A stretch of DNA of 64,000 nt from Pseudomonas sp. PDM04 (GCF_014851765.1 NZ_JACVAI010000005.1:434001-498000), one strand, 5' to 3'. Positions 19,776 to 29,685 are shown, counted from the first letter of the stretch. A program made the numbers and translations. Notes: a model not told the origin generated them from the letters alone.

Positions 19776-20909
19776 ATGTCCCAGACGTTTTACAAGAAAG
19801 GCTTTCTGGCCCTCGCAGTGGCTACTGCGTTGGGTGTTTCTGCGTTTGCTCAGGCCGACATCAAGATCGGCGTAGCGGGTCCAATGACGGGCGCCAACGC
19901 GGCATTTGGCGAACAATACATGAAGGGTGCACAGGCAGCGGCCGATGCGGTCAACGCAGCAGGCGGCGTGAACGGGGAAAAAATCGTACTGGTCAAGGGC
20001 GATGACGCCTGCGAACCGAAGCAGGCTGTGACGGTCGCCAAGGACCTGACCAACCAGAAAGTGGCAGGCGTGGTTGGCCACTTCTGTTCCTCGTCGACCA
20101 TCCCGGCCTCCGAGATCTACGACGAAGCGGGCATCATCGCCATCACCCCGGGTTCCACCAACCCGCAGGTCACCGAGCGCGGCCTGAGCGCCATGTTCCG
20201 TATGTGCGGGCGTGACGACCAGCAGGGCATCGTGGCCGGCGACTACATCGTCGACGTGCTCAAGGGCAAGAAAGTCGTCGTGCTGCACGACAAGGACACC
20301 TACGGCCAGGGCCTGGCGGATGCCACCAAGGCTCAGCTGGAAAAACGCGGCGTGAAGCCAGTGCTGTACGAAGGCCTGACCCGTGGTGAGAAAGACTTCA
20401 GCGCCGTGGTCACCAAGATCCGTGCGGCCGGTGCCGACGTGGTCTACTTCGGTGGCCTGCACCCAGAGGCGGGTCCACTGGTCAAGCAACTGCGTACCGA
20501 AGGCCTGAAGGACGTGAAGTTCATGTCCGATGACGGCATCGTGACCGATGAACTGGTGACCACCGCTGGTGGTCCGCAATACACCAACGGCGTGCTGATG
20601 ACCTTCGGTGCCGACCCGCGCCTGCTGCCAGACAGCAAGGCTGTGGTAGACGCCTTCCGCAAAGCCGGCACCGAGCCTGAAGGCTACACCCTGTATGCCT
20701 ACGCGTCGGTCCAGGCCCTGGCCGCTGCCTTCAATGGCGCCAAATCCAACGAAGGCGAGAAAGCCGCTGCCTGGCTGAAGGCCAACCCGGTCAAAACCGT
20801 CATGGGTGAAAAGACCTGGGACAGCAAGGGTGACCTGAAAGTCTCCGACTACGTGGTTTACGAGTGGGATGCGAACGGCAAATACCATCAGTTGGACAAG
20901 CAGAAGTGA
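19776..20909 (+). CDS. Branched-chain amino acid ABC transporter, substrate-binding protein
   Basis: A 377-residue periplasmic binding protein of the LivK/BraC family, which captures leucine, isoleucine, valine or related amino acids for import. The signal peptide (MSQTFYKKGF, hydrophobic core, cleavage after FAQA) leads to a mature protein beginning DIKIGVAGPMTG. The family sequences DDACEPKQAV and HFCSSSTIPAS, with two cysteines likely bonded to each other, are clear. ATG 19776 has GGAG upstream; a TTG at 19761 is also in frame but less likely. It heads a five-gene operon driven by a sigma-54 promoter. Sequence differs clearly from classical P. aeruginosa BraC, so the exact ligand is open. 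Confidence 0.93.
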   Translation: MSQTFYKKGFLALAVATALGVSAFAQADIKIGVAGPMTGANAAFGEQYMKGAQAAADAVNAAGGVNGEKIVLVKGDDACEPKQAVTVAKDLTNQKVAGVVGHFCSSSTIPASEIYDEAGIIAITPGSTNPQVTERGLSAMFRMCGRDDQQGIVAGDYIVDVLKGKKVVVLHDKDTYGQGLADATKAQLEKRGVKPVLYEGLTRGEKDFSAVVTKIRAAGADVVYFGGLHPEAGPLVKQLRTEGLKDVKFMSDDGIVTDELVTTAGGPQYTNGVLMTFGADPRLLPDSKAVVDAFRKAGTEPEGYTLYAYASVQALAAAFNGAKSNEGEKAAAWLKANPVKTVMGEKTWDSKGDLKVSDYVVYEWDANGKYHQLDKQK

Positions 20910-20925
20910 TATGACCTGCTGAGCC

Positions 20926-20948
20926 GCCCGGCGCCTGGTGCGCCGGGC
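20926..20948 (+). other. GC-rich hairpin after the binding-protein gene
   Basis: GCCCGGCGC and GCGCCGGGC form a 9-base-pair stem with a CTGGT loop, 17 bases after the stop. There is no T run, so full termination is unlikely. Such hairpins often protect the upstream message, giving more binding protein than membrane parts. Confidence 0.65.
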
Positions 20949-21080
20949 TTCCAACAGCCATGTCCGTGCAGTACTTGTCTTTTCTTGTAGAGCTGCACAC
21001 AACCGAATTGCGCCGGCGGCTGAACCCCGGTCCGTCGCAGGCGGCTTCTGTGCAGTCTCTCAAATGCGTGAGATTGCGTT

Positions 21081-21995
21081 ATGGATGGTATTTTCCTGCA
21101 GCAACTGGTCAACGGCCTGACCCTCGGGTCGGTCTATGGCCTGATCGCCATCGGCTACACAATGGTCTATGGCATCATTGGCATGATCAACTTCGCCCAC
21201 GGCGAGGTTTACATGATTTCCGCTTACCTCGCGGCAATCAGTCTGGCACTGCTGGCTTACTTCGGTATTGAATCCTTCCCTTTGCTGATGCTCGGCACAC
21301 TGGTGTTCACCATTGTCGTCACCGGGGTGTATGGCTGGGTCATCGAGCGCATCGCCTACAAGCCCCTGCGCAACTCCACCCGGCTGGCACCGCTGATCAG
21401 CGCCATCGGGATCTCGCTGATCCTGCAAAACTATGCCCAGATCAGCCAGGGGGCTCGCCAACAGGGTGTGCCCACGCTGTTGACCGGTGCATGGCGGATC
21501 GACATCGGCACTGGCTTCGTCCAGCTCACCTACACCAAGATCTTCATCCTGGTCGCCGCCTTCGCCGGCATGGCCTTGCTGACCTACGTCATCAAGTACA
21601 CCAAGCTCGGCCGCATGTGCCGCGCGACCCAGCAAGACCGCAAGATGGCCTCGATTCTGGGGATCAACACCGACCGGGTGATCTCCTACGTATTCATCAT
21701 CGGTGCAGCGATGGCGGCCCTGGCCGGCGTGCTGATCACCATGAACTACGGCACGTTCGACTTCTACGCAGGGTTCGTCATCGGCATCAAGGCGTTCACC
21801 GCCGCGGTACTCGGTGGCATCGGCTCGCTGCCTGGCGCCATGCTGGGCGGGATCATCCTCGGGATTTCCGAGTCGCTGTTCTCCGGCCTGGTCAACTCGG
21901 ACTACAAAGACGTCTTCAGCTTTTCGCTGCTGGTTCTCGTTCTGGTCTTTCGGCCTCAAGGCCTGCTCGGCCGTCCTCTTGTGTCGAAGGTGTAA
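21081..21995 (+). CDS. livH: Branched-chain amino acid ABC transporter, permease LivH
   Basis: An inner-membrane permease of 304 residues with about eight hydrophobic segments. The start MDGIFLQQLVNGLTLGSVYGLIAIGYTMVYGIIGMINFAHG shows the family's conserved N-terminal signature, including the NFAHGE motif. It pairs with LivM to form the channel through which the binding protein delivers its substrate. It lies 171 bases after the binding-protein gene, separated by a stable hairpin, and 3 bases before livM. The ribosome site is weak. Confidence 0.93.
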   Translation: MDGIFLQQLVNGLTLGSVYGLIAIGYTMVYGIIGMINFAHGEVYMISAYLAAISLALLAYFGIESFPLLMLGTLVFTIVVTGVYGWVIERIAYKPLRNSTRLAPLISAIGISLILQNYAQISQGARQQGVPTLLTGAWRIDIGTGFVQLTYTKIFILVAAFAGMALLTYVIKYTKLGRMCRATQQDRKMASILGINTDRVISYVFIIGAAMAALAGVLITMNYGTFDFYAGFVIGIKAFTAAVLGGIGSLPGAMLGGIILGISESLFSGLVNSDYKDVFSFSLLVLVLVFRPQGLLGRPLVSKV

Positions 21996-21998
21996 GCG

Positions 21999-23282
21999 AT
22001 GTCTTCAACCACTAAAAAAACCATTGATCTAAAGAAAAGTCTGGTTGATGCGATTCTCGCCGGCCTCGTTGCCCTGATCGTGTTCGGGCCGATTGTCGGC
22101 GTCGTGCTCGATGGCTATGGCTTCAACCTGGAAACCACGCGGGTGGCGTGGATCGTCGCCATCGTCATGGCCGGTCGCTTTGCCCTGAGCACCTTCCTGC
22201 AGACCTCCAGGGGCCTGAAAATCCTCGAGGGTTTTGAAAGCACCGGTTCCGGTGTGCACGTACTGCCGCCCGACTACAAATCACGCCTGCGCTGGATCAT
22301 TCCGCTGTTGATCGTCATCGCCGTGGTGTTCCCGTTCTTTTCCAACTCCTACCTGCTGGGCGTGGTCATCCTCGGCCTGATCTACGTGTTGCTGGGCCTG
22401 GGCCTGAACATCGTGGTCGGCCTGGCCGGCCTGCTCGACCTCGGCTATGTGGCCTTCTACGCCATTGGTGCCTATGGCCTGGCGCTGGGCTATCAATACC
22501 TCGGCCTGGGGTTCTGGACCGTGTTGCCGCTGGCGGCGATCACGGCCGGGCTGGCAGGGTGCATCCTCGGCTTCCCGGTACTGCGATTGCACGGTGACTA
22601 CCTGGCGATCGTGACCCTGGGTTTCGGCGAAATCATCCGGCTGGTGCTCAACAACTGGCTATCGCTCACCGGTGGCCCGAACGGCATGCCGGCGCCGCTC
22701 CCGACCTTCTTCGGTCTGGAGTTCGGCAAGCGGGCCAAGGACGGCGGGGTGCCGTTCCATGAGTTCTTCGGCATCGCCTACAACCCGGACGTGAAGTACT
22801 ACTTCATTTACGCGGTGTTGTTCCTGGTGGTGCTGGCCGTGCTGTACATCAAGCATCGGCTGGTCAAGATGCCGGTCGGCCGCGCCTGGGAAGCCCTGCG
22901 CGAAGACGAGATCGCCTGCCGTTCCATGGGGCTGAACCATGTGCTGGTCAAGCTTTCGGCGTTCACCATCGGTGCCTCCACCGCCGGTCTGGCCGGGGTG
23001 TTCTTCGCCACCTACCAGGGCTTCGTCAACCCGACGTCCTTCACCTTCTTCGAATCGGCCCTGATCCTCGCTATCGTGGTGCTCGGTGGCATGGGCTCGA
23101 CCATCGGCGTCGTCATAGCCGCATTCGTGCTGACCGTGGCCCCGGAACTGTTGCGTGGCTTCGCGGAATACCGCGTGCTGCTGTTTGGCGTCCTGATGGT
23201 GTTGATGATGATCTGGCGACCGCGCGGCCTGATTCGGATCAGCCGTACCGGTGTGACCCCGCGTAAAGGAGTAGCGCCATGA
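21999..23282 (+). CDS. livM: Branched-chain amino acid ABC transporter, permease LivM
   Basis: The second permease, 427 residues. It is longer than LivH because of an N-terminal extension (about 90 residues) with two extra hydrophobic segments, as is usual for LivM. The conserved core includes GLNIVVGLAGLLDLGYVAFYAIGAY and the cytoplasmic motif GRAWEALREDEIACRSMGLN, which contacts the ATPases. Its TGA overlaps the ATG of livG by four bases (ATGA), so translation is coupled. Confidence 0.93.
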   Translation: MSSTTKKTIDLKKSLVDAILAGLVALIVFGPIVGVVLDGYGFNLETTRVAWIVAIVMAGRFALSTFLQTSRGLKILEGFESTGSGVHVLPPDYKSRLRWIIPLLIVIAVVFPFFSNSYLLGVVILGLIYVLLGLGLNIVVGLAGLLDLGYVAFYAIGAYGLALGYQYLGLGFWTVLPLAAITAGLAGCILGFPVLRLHGDYLAIVTLGFGEIIRLVLNNWLSLTGGPNGMPAPLPTFFGLEFGKRAKDGGVPFHEFFGIAYNPDVKYYFIYAVLFLVVLAVLYIKHRLVKMPVGRAWEALREDEIACRSMGLNHVLVKLSAFTIGASTAGLAGVFFATYQGFVNPTSFTFFESALILAIVVLGGMGSTIGVVIAAFVLTVAPELLRGFAEYRVLLFGVLMVLMMIWRPRGLIRISRTGVTPRKGVAP

Positions 23283-24147
23283 GCGAAGTCGTACTCTCGG
23301 TCGAGAAGCTGATGATGCACTTCGGCGGCATCAAGGCGTTGAGCGATGTCAGCCTGAAGGTGCACCGCAACTCGATCTTCGCCCTGATCGGCCCCAACGG
23401 TGCCGGCAAGACCACGGTGTTCAACTGCCTGACCGGTTTCTACAAGGCCTCCGGCGGCAAGATCGAACTCAATGTGCGTGGCGAAAAGACCAACGTCATC
23501 CAGTTGCTGGGCGAGTCTTTCAAACCGGTGGATTTCGTTTCGCCGAAGTCCTTCCTCAGCCGGATGTACTACAAGATGTTCGGCGGCACCCACCTGGTGA
23601 ACCGCGCGGGGCTGGCCCGCACGTTCCAGAACATTCGCCTGTTCAAGGAAATGTCGGTGCTGGAAAACCTGCTGGTGGCCCAGCACATGTGGGTCAACCG
23701 CAACATGCTGGCTGGCATTCTCAACACCAAGGGCTACCGCAAGGCTGAAAGCGATGCGCTGGACCACGCCTTCTACTGGCTGGAAGTGGTGGATCTGGTG
23801 GACTGCGCCAACCGCCTGGCCGGTGAGCTGTCCTATGGTCAGCAACGCCGTCTGGAAATCGCCCGTGCCATGTGCACCCGTCCGCAGATCATCTGCCTCG
23901 ACGAACCGGCCGCCGGCCTCAACCCTCAGGAAACCGAAGCGCTGAGCGCGATGATCCGGCTGCTGCGCGACGAGCACGATCTGACCGTGGTGCTGATTGA
24001 ACACGACATGGGCATGGTGATGAGCATTTCCGACCACATCGTGGTCCTGGACCACGGCATTGTCATTGCCGAGGGCGGCCCCGATGACATCCGCAACGAT
24101 CCGAAAGTGATTGCCGCCTACCTGGGCGCCGATGAAGAGGAGCTCGT

Positions 24148-24151
<4 letters not shown>
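23279..24151 (+). CDS. livG: Branched-chain amino acid ABC transporter, ATPase LivG
   Basis: A 290-residue ABC ATPase powering import. Walker A is GPNGAGKTT, the signature is LSYGQQRRLE, Walker B is IICLDEPAAGL and the switch histidine is in LIEHDMGMV. The insertion between Walker A and the signature (KSFLSRMYYKMFGG region) is typical of LivG. GGAG precedes the ATG, and both ends overlap their neighbours by four bases. Confidence 0.95.
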
Positions 24152-24867
<716 letters not shown>

Positions 24868-24884
24868 GCCTCGCTGATACCCAC

Positions 24885-24915
24885 AGCCCCGACGAGTGAT
24901 CGTCGGGGCTTTTTT
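24885..24915 (+). terminator. Rho-independent terminator of the liv operon
   Basis: AGCCCCGACGA pairs perfectly with TCGTCGGGGCT around a four-base loop, followed by six Ts. Confidence 0.95.
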
Positions 24916-25046
24916 ATTGCTGGCCACCCTCGATTCCTTGTGGGAGCAAGCCGCTGCCAAAGGGACATTGGCCCATTGTGGAAAACAAATTTTCCAAGCT
25001 CCGAAAGCGCGACATAAAGCCGCTGTAAATAATTGTTTCGCCACGC

Positions 25047-25158
25047 TTTTGACTTGTCCCCGTTTGCTGTGGAGCCGGCTGTGAATAACGTGGGAGTAGC
25101 TGGCTGAAAGCCTTTGAAATCGTGGCTTGCAGCGATGCGGTTGTTTTTTGATCAGCTG
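25047..25158 (+). repeat. Duplicated non-coding module, copy 1
   Basis: Shares ordered blocks with copy 2: GACTTG-CCCC, CTGTGGAGCCG, CTGTG-ATAACGTG, a variable middle, CAGCGATG, then GGTTGTTTTTTG. About three-quarters of positions match by eye. The run of Ts at the end is the best-conserved block. Confidence 0.55.
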
Positions 25159-25420
25159 CTTTTGCCCGTCTGAATGCCGGTAATGTCAACCTTTTTATTG
25201 GGCCCGCCAGCGAGGTGAAACGGCCGGGCACAGCCTGTGGATAACTCTGTGGTTAAACTCTGGAAAGACTCGGCTGAGGGCCGTCGTTACTGGCTTGGCG
25301 CCATCGGTGATGGGGCGGTCCGCTTCGGCAACGGGGCCCGGGGTGCACAGTGAGCGATCCAGGGTCAAGCAAAAAACTTTGCATTCTGCCCGCCAGGCCT
25401 TGTGCACAGCGGCGTGCAGC

Positions 25421-25532
25421 GTATTCACTTGCCCCCGGAAACTGTGGAGCCGCCTGTGGATAACGTGCGGGTACATGGCTACAGACCACGGCGGATAAGG
25501 CACCCAGCGATGTGGTTGTTTTTTGTACAGCG
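25421..25532 (+). repeat. Duplicated non-coding module, copy 2
   Basis: The second copy, carrying an exact TGTGGATAA at 25455-25463. It ends about 90 bases before the SDR gene start and could contain part of its promoter region. Confidence 0.55.
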
Positions 25533-25622
25533 AACCCGGTTGCCGGTGCGAGTCAAGGCGGGCATGCTGCCAGCTGAATTTCCATTCCAGGGCTGTCAGT
25601 CAGCCCAAGCAAGGAGAACACG

Positions 25623-26393
25623 ATGTCCAACACCCTGTTTATTACCGGCGCGACGTCCGGTTTTGGTGAAGCCTGTGCCCGTCGATTCGCCGAGGCGGGT
25701 TGGAAACTGGTGCTGACCGGCCGTCGTGAAGAGCGCCTGAATGCCCTGTGCGCCGAATTGTCGAAGCAGACTGAGGTCCATGGCCTGGTGCTCGATGTGC
25801 GTGATCGCAAGGCCATGGAGGCGGCGATTGCCAGCTTGCCGCCATCCTTTGCCAAGCTGCGCGGGCTGATCAATAACGCCGGCCTGGCATTGGGTGTGGA
25901 CCCGGCACCGAAGTGCAACCTCGATGATTGGGACACCATGGTCGACACCAATATCAAGGGCCTGATGTACAGCACTCGTCTGCTGCTGCCGCGCCTGATT
26001 GCCCATGGTCGCGGTGCGGGTATCGTCAACCTGGGATCGGTCGCCGGCAACTACCCGTACCCGGGCAGCCATGTCTACGGCGGGACCAAGGCCTTCGTCC
26101 AGCAGTTCTCGCTGAACCTGCGCTGCGACCTGCAAGGCACGGGCGTGCGCGTCAGCAACATCGAGCCGGGCCTGTGCGAGAGCGAGTTCTCGCTGGTGCG
26201 TTTCGCCGGGGACCAGGAGCGTTACAACGCGACCTACGCCGGTGCCGAACCGATCCAGCCGCAGGACATTGCCGACACGATTTTCTGGGTGCTCAACGCC
26301 CCGGCCCACATCAACATCAACAGCCTGGAATTGATGCCAGTGAGCCAGACCTGGGCGGGTTTTGCGATTGATCGCACGCGTGGCGAGGCTTAA
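25623..26393 (+). CDS. Short-chain dehydrogenase (YdfG-like)
   Basis: A 256-residue NAD(P)-dependent oxidoreductase of the classical SDR family. The cofactor loop is TGATSGFGE (residues 8-16), with LINNAG, the catalytic serine in LGSVAGNYPYP and YxxxK as YGGTK. The sequence is closest in feel to YdfG, which oxidises L-allo-threonine, serine and 3-hydroxy acids; the arginine pair TGRREERL fits NADP+ preference. AAGGAGAACACG precedes the ATG. It stands alone between the DnaA-box-like region and a REP pair. The exact substrate is an inference. Confidence 0.9.
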   Translation: MSNTLFITGATSGFGEACARRFAEAGWKLVLTGRREERLNALCAELSKQTEVHGLVLDVRDRKAMEAAIASLPPSFAKLRGLINNAGLALGVDPAPKCNLDDWDTMVDTNIKGLMYSTRLLLPRLIAHGRGAGIVNLGSVAGNYPYPGSHVYGGTKAFVQQFSLNLRCDLQGTGVRVSNIEPGLCESEFSLVRFAGDQERYNATYAGAEPIQPQDIADTIFWVLNAPAHININSLELMPVSQTWAGFAIDRTRGEA

Positions 26394-26409
26394 GGCCGAG
26401 TAAGGGCCA

Positions 26410-26470
26410 TTCGCGAGCAGGCTCTCTCCCACAGGTGGTGTGCATACCCTGTGAGAGCGAGCCTACCCGT
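26410..26470. repeat. Degenerate REP doublet
   Basis: Two inverted cores with several changes (CGCGAGCAGGCTCTCTCCCA and GTGAGAGCGAGCCTACCCGT). The compensating decay suggests an old copy. Confidence 0.65.
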
Positions 26471-27603
26471 CACTGCAGATAATCGAGCAGTCCGCGATAG
26501 CAGGTCGCCAGGTGATAGGGCGTGGTCGACGGCATGTCGCGACGGCTGACCTCACCGTTGACCGCGCGACATTCGTGCCAGCCGCCCGCGTGCAGAAAGC
26601 GCCGTTGCAGGGTCTGCAATTGCCGCAGTACGTGGGCTTCGCTGTCCGGTCTCAGCGTCAGCGCGCGCAGGTATTCCGCCTGGGCCCAGATGCGCTGTGT
26701 CGCGTCGCGGGGCTGGCCGTCCGCCTGCAGAACCAGCGTTGCCTTGACCGCTCCGGTCTGTTGGTCGACGCCCAATCGCTCGGTAAAGGTAAAGGCGCGC
26801 TTCAGGGACGCGTGCAGCACCGAGTCGCGCAACAGCGGCGAAGATTGCAGCAGGAAATACCACTCGAACTGGTGCCCCGGTTCGAACCAGTTATCCACAG
26901 CCCCCAGCGGTTTCTCCATCAGCACCCCGTGTTCGGGGTCGATGAAGCGCTGTTGCATGGCGCTGCACAACTCGATGAGTGCGGTCTGTACGGCGGGGTC
27001 TTCGCGCACCGACAGGGTGGCGAGAAAGGCTTCTGCCAGGTGCATCAGCGGGTTTTGCAGGGGACCGCTGTCCAGCGACGACCAGTCGCGTTCCAGGCAG
27101 GCTTCGTACAGGCCGTCGCCCGTGGCGAAGCGTTGGGCAACCACTTGCAGCGCCGCATTGAGCACCGACTCCACCAGCGGTTCGCGGACCTTGTCCCAGT
27201 AATGGGCGCAGGCAAAGATGATGAAGGCGTGGGTGTAGAGGTCCTTGCGCTGATCCAGAGGCGCGCCTTGTGGATCGATGCTGTAGAACCAGCCGCCGTG
27301 TTCGGCGTCATGGAAGTGTTGCTGCAATGAGCGGAACAGGGCGCCGGCCCGCACCTGGGCGCCGGGCACCTGGCCGATCAGGCTGGAAAACAGGTACAGC
27401 TGACGCGCGCAGGCCATGGCCCGGTAACGTTGCGGTGGCAATGGCTGGTGCGCGGCGTCCAGTGCCTCGTAGGGCAGCGCCATGTCGGCGTTCCAGCCAG
27501 GCCCGAGCCAGAGGGGCACGATCACGTTCTGGAAATGCGCTTGCACCGTGGCAAACAGGGCGGTCAGTTCAGGCTGGGAAGCGGAGCGGGAAACAGGCGG
27601 CAT
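26470..27603 (-). CDS. AGE family epimerase/isomerase
   Basis: A 377-residue protein of the N-acylglucosamine 2-epimerase (AGE) superfamily, an (alpha/alpha)6 barrel. Members epimerise or isomerise sugars such as N-acetylglucosamine, mannose (YihS-type, ManI) or cellobiose. The active-site histidines are expected in EPGHQFEW and in the C-terminal STTPYHLATCYRG region; the N-terminal arginine of the family is in PPQRYRAMACARQLY. No sugar genes flank it, so the substrate cannot be told. It converges with the SDR gene. The N-terminus (MPPVSRSASQPEL) contains no signal peptide. Confidence 0.88.
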   Translation of the reverse strand: MPPVSRSASQPELTALFATVQAHFQNVIVPLWLGPGWNADMALPYEALDAAHQPLPPQRYRAMACARQLYLFSSLIGQVPGAQVRAGALFRSLQQHFHDAEHGGWFYSIDPQGAPLDQRKDLYTHAFIIFACAHYWDKVREPLVESVLNAALQVVAQRFATGDGLYEACLERDWSSLDSGPLQNPLMHLAEAFLATLSVREDPAVQTALIELCSAMQQRFIDPEHGVLMEKPLGAVDNWFEPGHQFEWYFLLQSSPLLRDSVLHASLKRAFTFTERLGVDQQTGAVKATLVLQADGQPRDATQRIWAQAEYLRALTLRPDSEAHVLRQLQTLQRRFLHAGGWHECRAVNGEVSRRDMPSTTPYHLATCYRGLLDYLQ

Positions 27604-27679
27604 TGGCTGGCGTCGTCACGGCAGGGTTGATTGCGCGACATGTTAGCAGGCCTGAGAGATGTGGTGTCTGTCAGCCCTG

Positions 27680-27745
27680 ATCGCGAGCAGGCTCGCTCCC
27701 ACAATGAACGCATTTCAAATGTGGGAGCGAGCCTGCCCGCGATGG
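27680..27745. repeat. REP doublet
   Basis: ATCGCGAGCAGGCTCGCTCC through CACA, and inverted TGTGGGAGCGAGCCTGCCCG, between the AGE gene and hupE. Confidence 0.85.
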
Positions 27746-27765
27746 GGGCTCACGGCATTACCCGG

Positions 27766-28338
27766 TCAACCCGCCAGCAACCACCCACCCGTCACCGCCG
27801 ACACCGCCCCCGCAACCCGAATCAGCGGCGCCGCCGCTTGCGGCAACACGCGGACCACGCCGTACCCCGCGGCATGCAGCGCCGCTGTAGCGGCGACAAA
27901 ACCTGCGGCGTACGCCCATGGGCTGGTCATGTCCGGCAGTTCCAGGCCATGCGCCACACCGTGGAACAACGCAAACAGCGCCGTCGCGACCACCGCCAGA
28001 CTCAACGGCGGACGGACCGCCAACGCCACGGCCAAACCGAGCGCCAGCACCGAGGCGGCGATTCCGCCTTCCAGCGCCGGCAGTTGCAGGCCTTCAAAAC
28101 CCAGCAGTCCGCCGAGTAGCAGGGTGCCGACAAACGTGCACGGCAGGGCCCAGCGTGCGGCGCCTTGCTGCTGTGCCGCCCACAGCCCGACCGCCAGCAT
28201 TGCCAGCAAGTGGTCGAGGCCGCCAATCGGATGGCTGATGCCGGCGATCAAACCGTTGTCGCCGTGGCCTGGGTGGGCGAAGGCGATGGCCGGGGCCAGC
28301 AGCAGGACCAGGGCGCCGAGAATGCGTTTGAGTGTCAT
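27766..28338 (-). CDS. HupE/UreJ family nickel transporter
   Basis: A 190-residue membrane protein with a signal-like start (MTLKRILGALVLLLAPAIAFA) and about six further hydrophobic segments. The HupE/UreJ hallmark HPIGGLDHLLAM is present, preceded by HPGHGDNG, whose histidines may bind metal. Family members move nickel or cobalt for urease or hydrogenase maturation. It is the last gene of the ureE-ureF-ureG-hupE set, 34 bases after ureG, which supports a role in supplying nickel to urease. Confidence 0.9.
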   Translation of the reverse strand: MTLKRILGALVLLLAPAIAFAHPGHGDNGLIAGISHPIGGLDHLLAMLAVGLWAAQQQGAARWALPCTFVGTLLLGGLLGFEGLQLPALEGGIAASVLALGLAVALAVRPPLSLAVVATALFALFHGVAHGLELPDMTSPWAYAAGFVAATAALHAAGYGVVRVLPQAAAPLIRVAGAVSAVTGGWLLAG

Positions 28339-28372
28339 GGGTAAGCTTCCTTGTTGAGATCGGTGAAGGTGA

Positions 28373-28987
28373 TCAGGCGGCGTTCAGCAGGCCCTGGCGT
28401 TCGATGAAGGCGATGATGTCTTCAAGCCCCAGGCCGGTTTTCTGGTTGCTGAAGACAAACGGCTTGCCGTTGCGCATGCGCTGGGTGTCGCTGTCCATCA
28501 TCTCCAGCGACGCCCCCACCAACGGCGCGAGGTCGACCTTGTTGATCACCAGCAGGTCGGATTTGCAGATGCCCGGGCCGCCCTTGCGCGGCAGCTTGTC
28601 GCCGGCCGAGACGTCGATCACGTAGATCGTCAGGTCGGACAACTCCGGGCTGAACGTCGCGGACAAGTTGTCGCCACCGGACTCCACCAGAATCAGGTCC
28701 AGCCCCGGGAAGCGCCGGTTCAACTGATCGACGGCTTCGAGGTTGATCGAGGCGTCCTCGCGGATCGCCGTGTGTGGGCAGCCGCCGGTTTCCACGCCGA
28801 TGATCCGCTCCGGCGCGAGGGCCTGATTGCGCACCAGGAAGTCGGCGTCTTCGCGGGTATAGATGTCGTTGGTCACGACCGCCAGGTTGTAGCGATCACG
28901 CAGCGCCAGGCACAGGGCCAGGGTCAACGCGGTCTTGCCGGAACCGACCGGGCCGCCGATGCCGACGCGCAGAGGTTGTGTGTTCAT
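28373..28987 (-). CDS. ureG: Urease accessory GTPase UreG
   Basis: UreG is the SIMIBI-class GTPase that drives nickel insertion into urease, acting with UreF and UreD and receiving nickel from UreE. The 204-residue protein has the P-loop GGPVGSGKT (about 10-18), the nickel-binding CPH motif in GVETGGCPHTAIRED and the guanine-recognition NKVD. ATG 28987 has GGAG seven bases upstream; a start 12 bases earlier is open but unsupported. It lies 23 bases after ureF. Confidence 0.96.
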   Translation of the reverse strand: MNTQPLRVGIGGPVGSGKTALTLALCLALRDRYNLAVVTNDIYTREDADFLVRNQALAPERIIGVETGGCPHTAIREDASINLEAVDQLNRRFPGLDLILVESGGDNLSATFSPELSDLTIYVIDVSAGDKLPRKGGPGICKSDLLVINKVDLAPLVGASLEMMDSDTQRMRNGKPFVFSNQKTGLGLEDIIAFIERQGLLNAA

Positions 28988-29010
28988 GTGATTCTCCAAA
29001 ATGACAGGCC

Positions 29011-29685
29011 CTAGGAACGGAACAGGCGGCTGTACTGGCGCTCATGGGCCATGCAGGACAGGGACAGGCCGAAAGCGGCACTGCCGAGGTGTTCGGGGTT
29101 GAGGCGGCTGGCGTCCTGCTGGGCTTGCTGCAGCAACGGCAACAGTTCGCTGGTCAGGCGCTGTGCGGCTTGCTGGCCCAGCGGCAGGGTTTTCATCAGC
29201 ACCGCCAACTGGTTTTCCAGCCAGCTCCAGAGCCAGGCGGCCAAGGCGTCCTGCGCGCTGATGTGCCAGGCGCGTGCGGCCAGCGCCCAGCCCAGGGCGA
29301 GGTGCGGTTCGGGTTGGCGCTCGAGAAAGGCGCGGGCCGGCGCGTCCAGCTCCGGCAGGCCGTTGAGCAGTTGCTGCAACGAGTAACCCATTTGCCGGCT
29401 CTCCTGATGCAGCTCGCGGGTTTCCCGGCTGGCGCGATGTTCTTCGCAACGCTGCTGCAATCGGTCCCAGTCCTCTTCAGCGGCGGCCACGCAATGGGCC
29501 AGCAGCAGGGGCGCTTCGAAACGGGCCAGGTTCAGCAACAGTTGATCGCTGATCCAGCGTCGCGCGCTGGCGGTGTCGTGCACCCGGCCGTTGTCCACGG
29601 CCATTTCCAGGCCCTGGGAATAGCTGTAGCCACCAATCGGCAACTGCGGACTGGCCAGGCGCAGCAGCGCCCAGGCCGGGTTCAT
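29011..29685 (-). CDS. ureF: Urease accessory protein UreF
   Basis: UreF is an all-helical protein that bridges UreD-urease and UreG, gating GTP hydrolysis. The 224-residue protein has the conserved LLRLASPQLPIGGYSYSQGLE start and the C-terminal region LSCMAHERQYSRLFRS, with the conserved final arginine region that contacts UreG. The start at 29685 overlaps the ureE stop by four bases. Confidence 0.95.
   Translation of the reverse strand: MNPAWALLRLASPQLPIGGYSYSQGLEMAVDNGRVHDTASARRWISDQLLLNLARFEAPLLLAHCVAAAEEDWDRLQQRCEEHRASRETRELHQESRQMGYSLQQLLNGLPELDAPARAFLERQPEPHLALGWALAARAWHISAQDALAAWLWSWLENQLAVLMKTLPLGQQAAQRLTSELLPLLQQAQQDASRLNPEHLGSAAFGLSLSCMAHERQYSRLFRS

Larger units (their letters stand above)
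24916..25622. other. Long gene-free region with DnaA-box-like sites and a duplicated module
   Basis: About 700 bases without a credible gene. Two diverged copies of a module of about 112 bases occur at 25047-25158 and 25421-25532. Both run through TGTGGAGCC, then a TGTGGATAA-like site followed by CGTG, then CAGCGATG and GGTTGTTTTTTG. Five sites like TGTGGATAA lie in the region, all in one orientation: 24977 (AAA variant), 25080 (TGTGAATAA), 25236 and 25455 (exact), 25248 (TGTGGTTAA). A decayed REP is at 24938-24958. No terminator other than that of livF is seen. Confidence 0.6.

Noticed and set aside
20926..20948. Terminator within the liv operon
   Set aside because: The hairpin is strong but has no T run and the permease genes downstream lack an obvious promoter, so it is more likely an mRNA-stabilising element.
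25236..25463. Chromosomal replication origin
   Set aside because: There are DnaA-box-like sites, but no dnaA, dnaN, rpmH or AT-rich unwinding region nearby; dnaB alone does not mark an origin.
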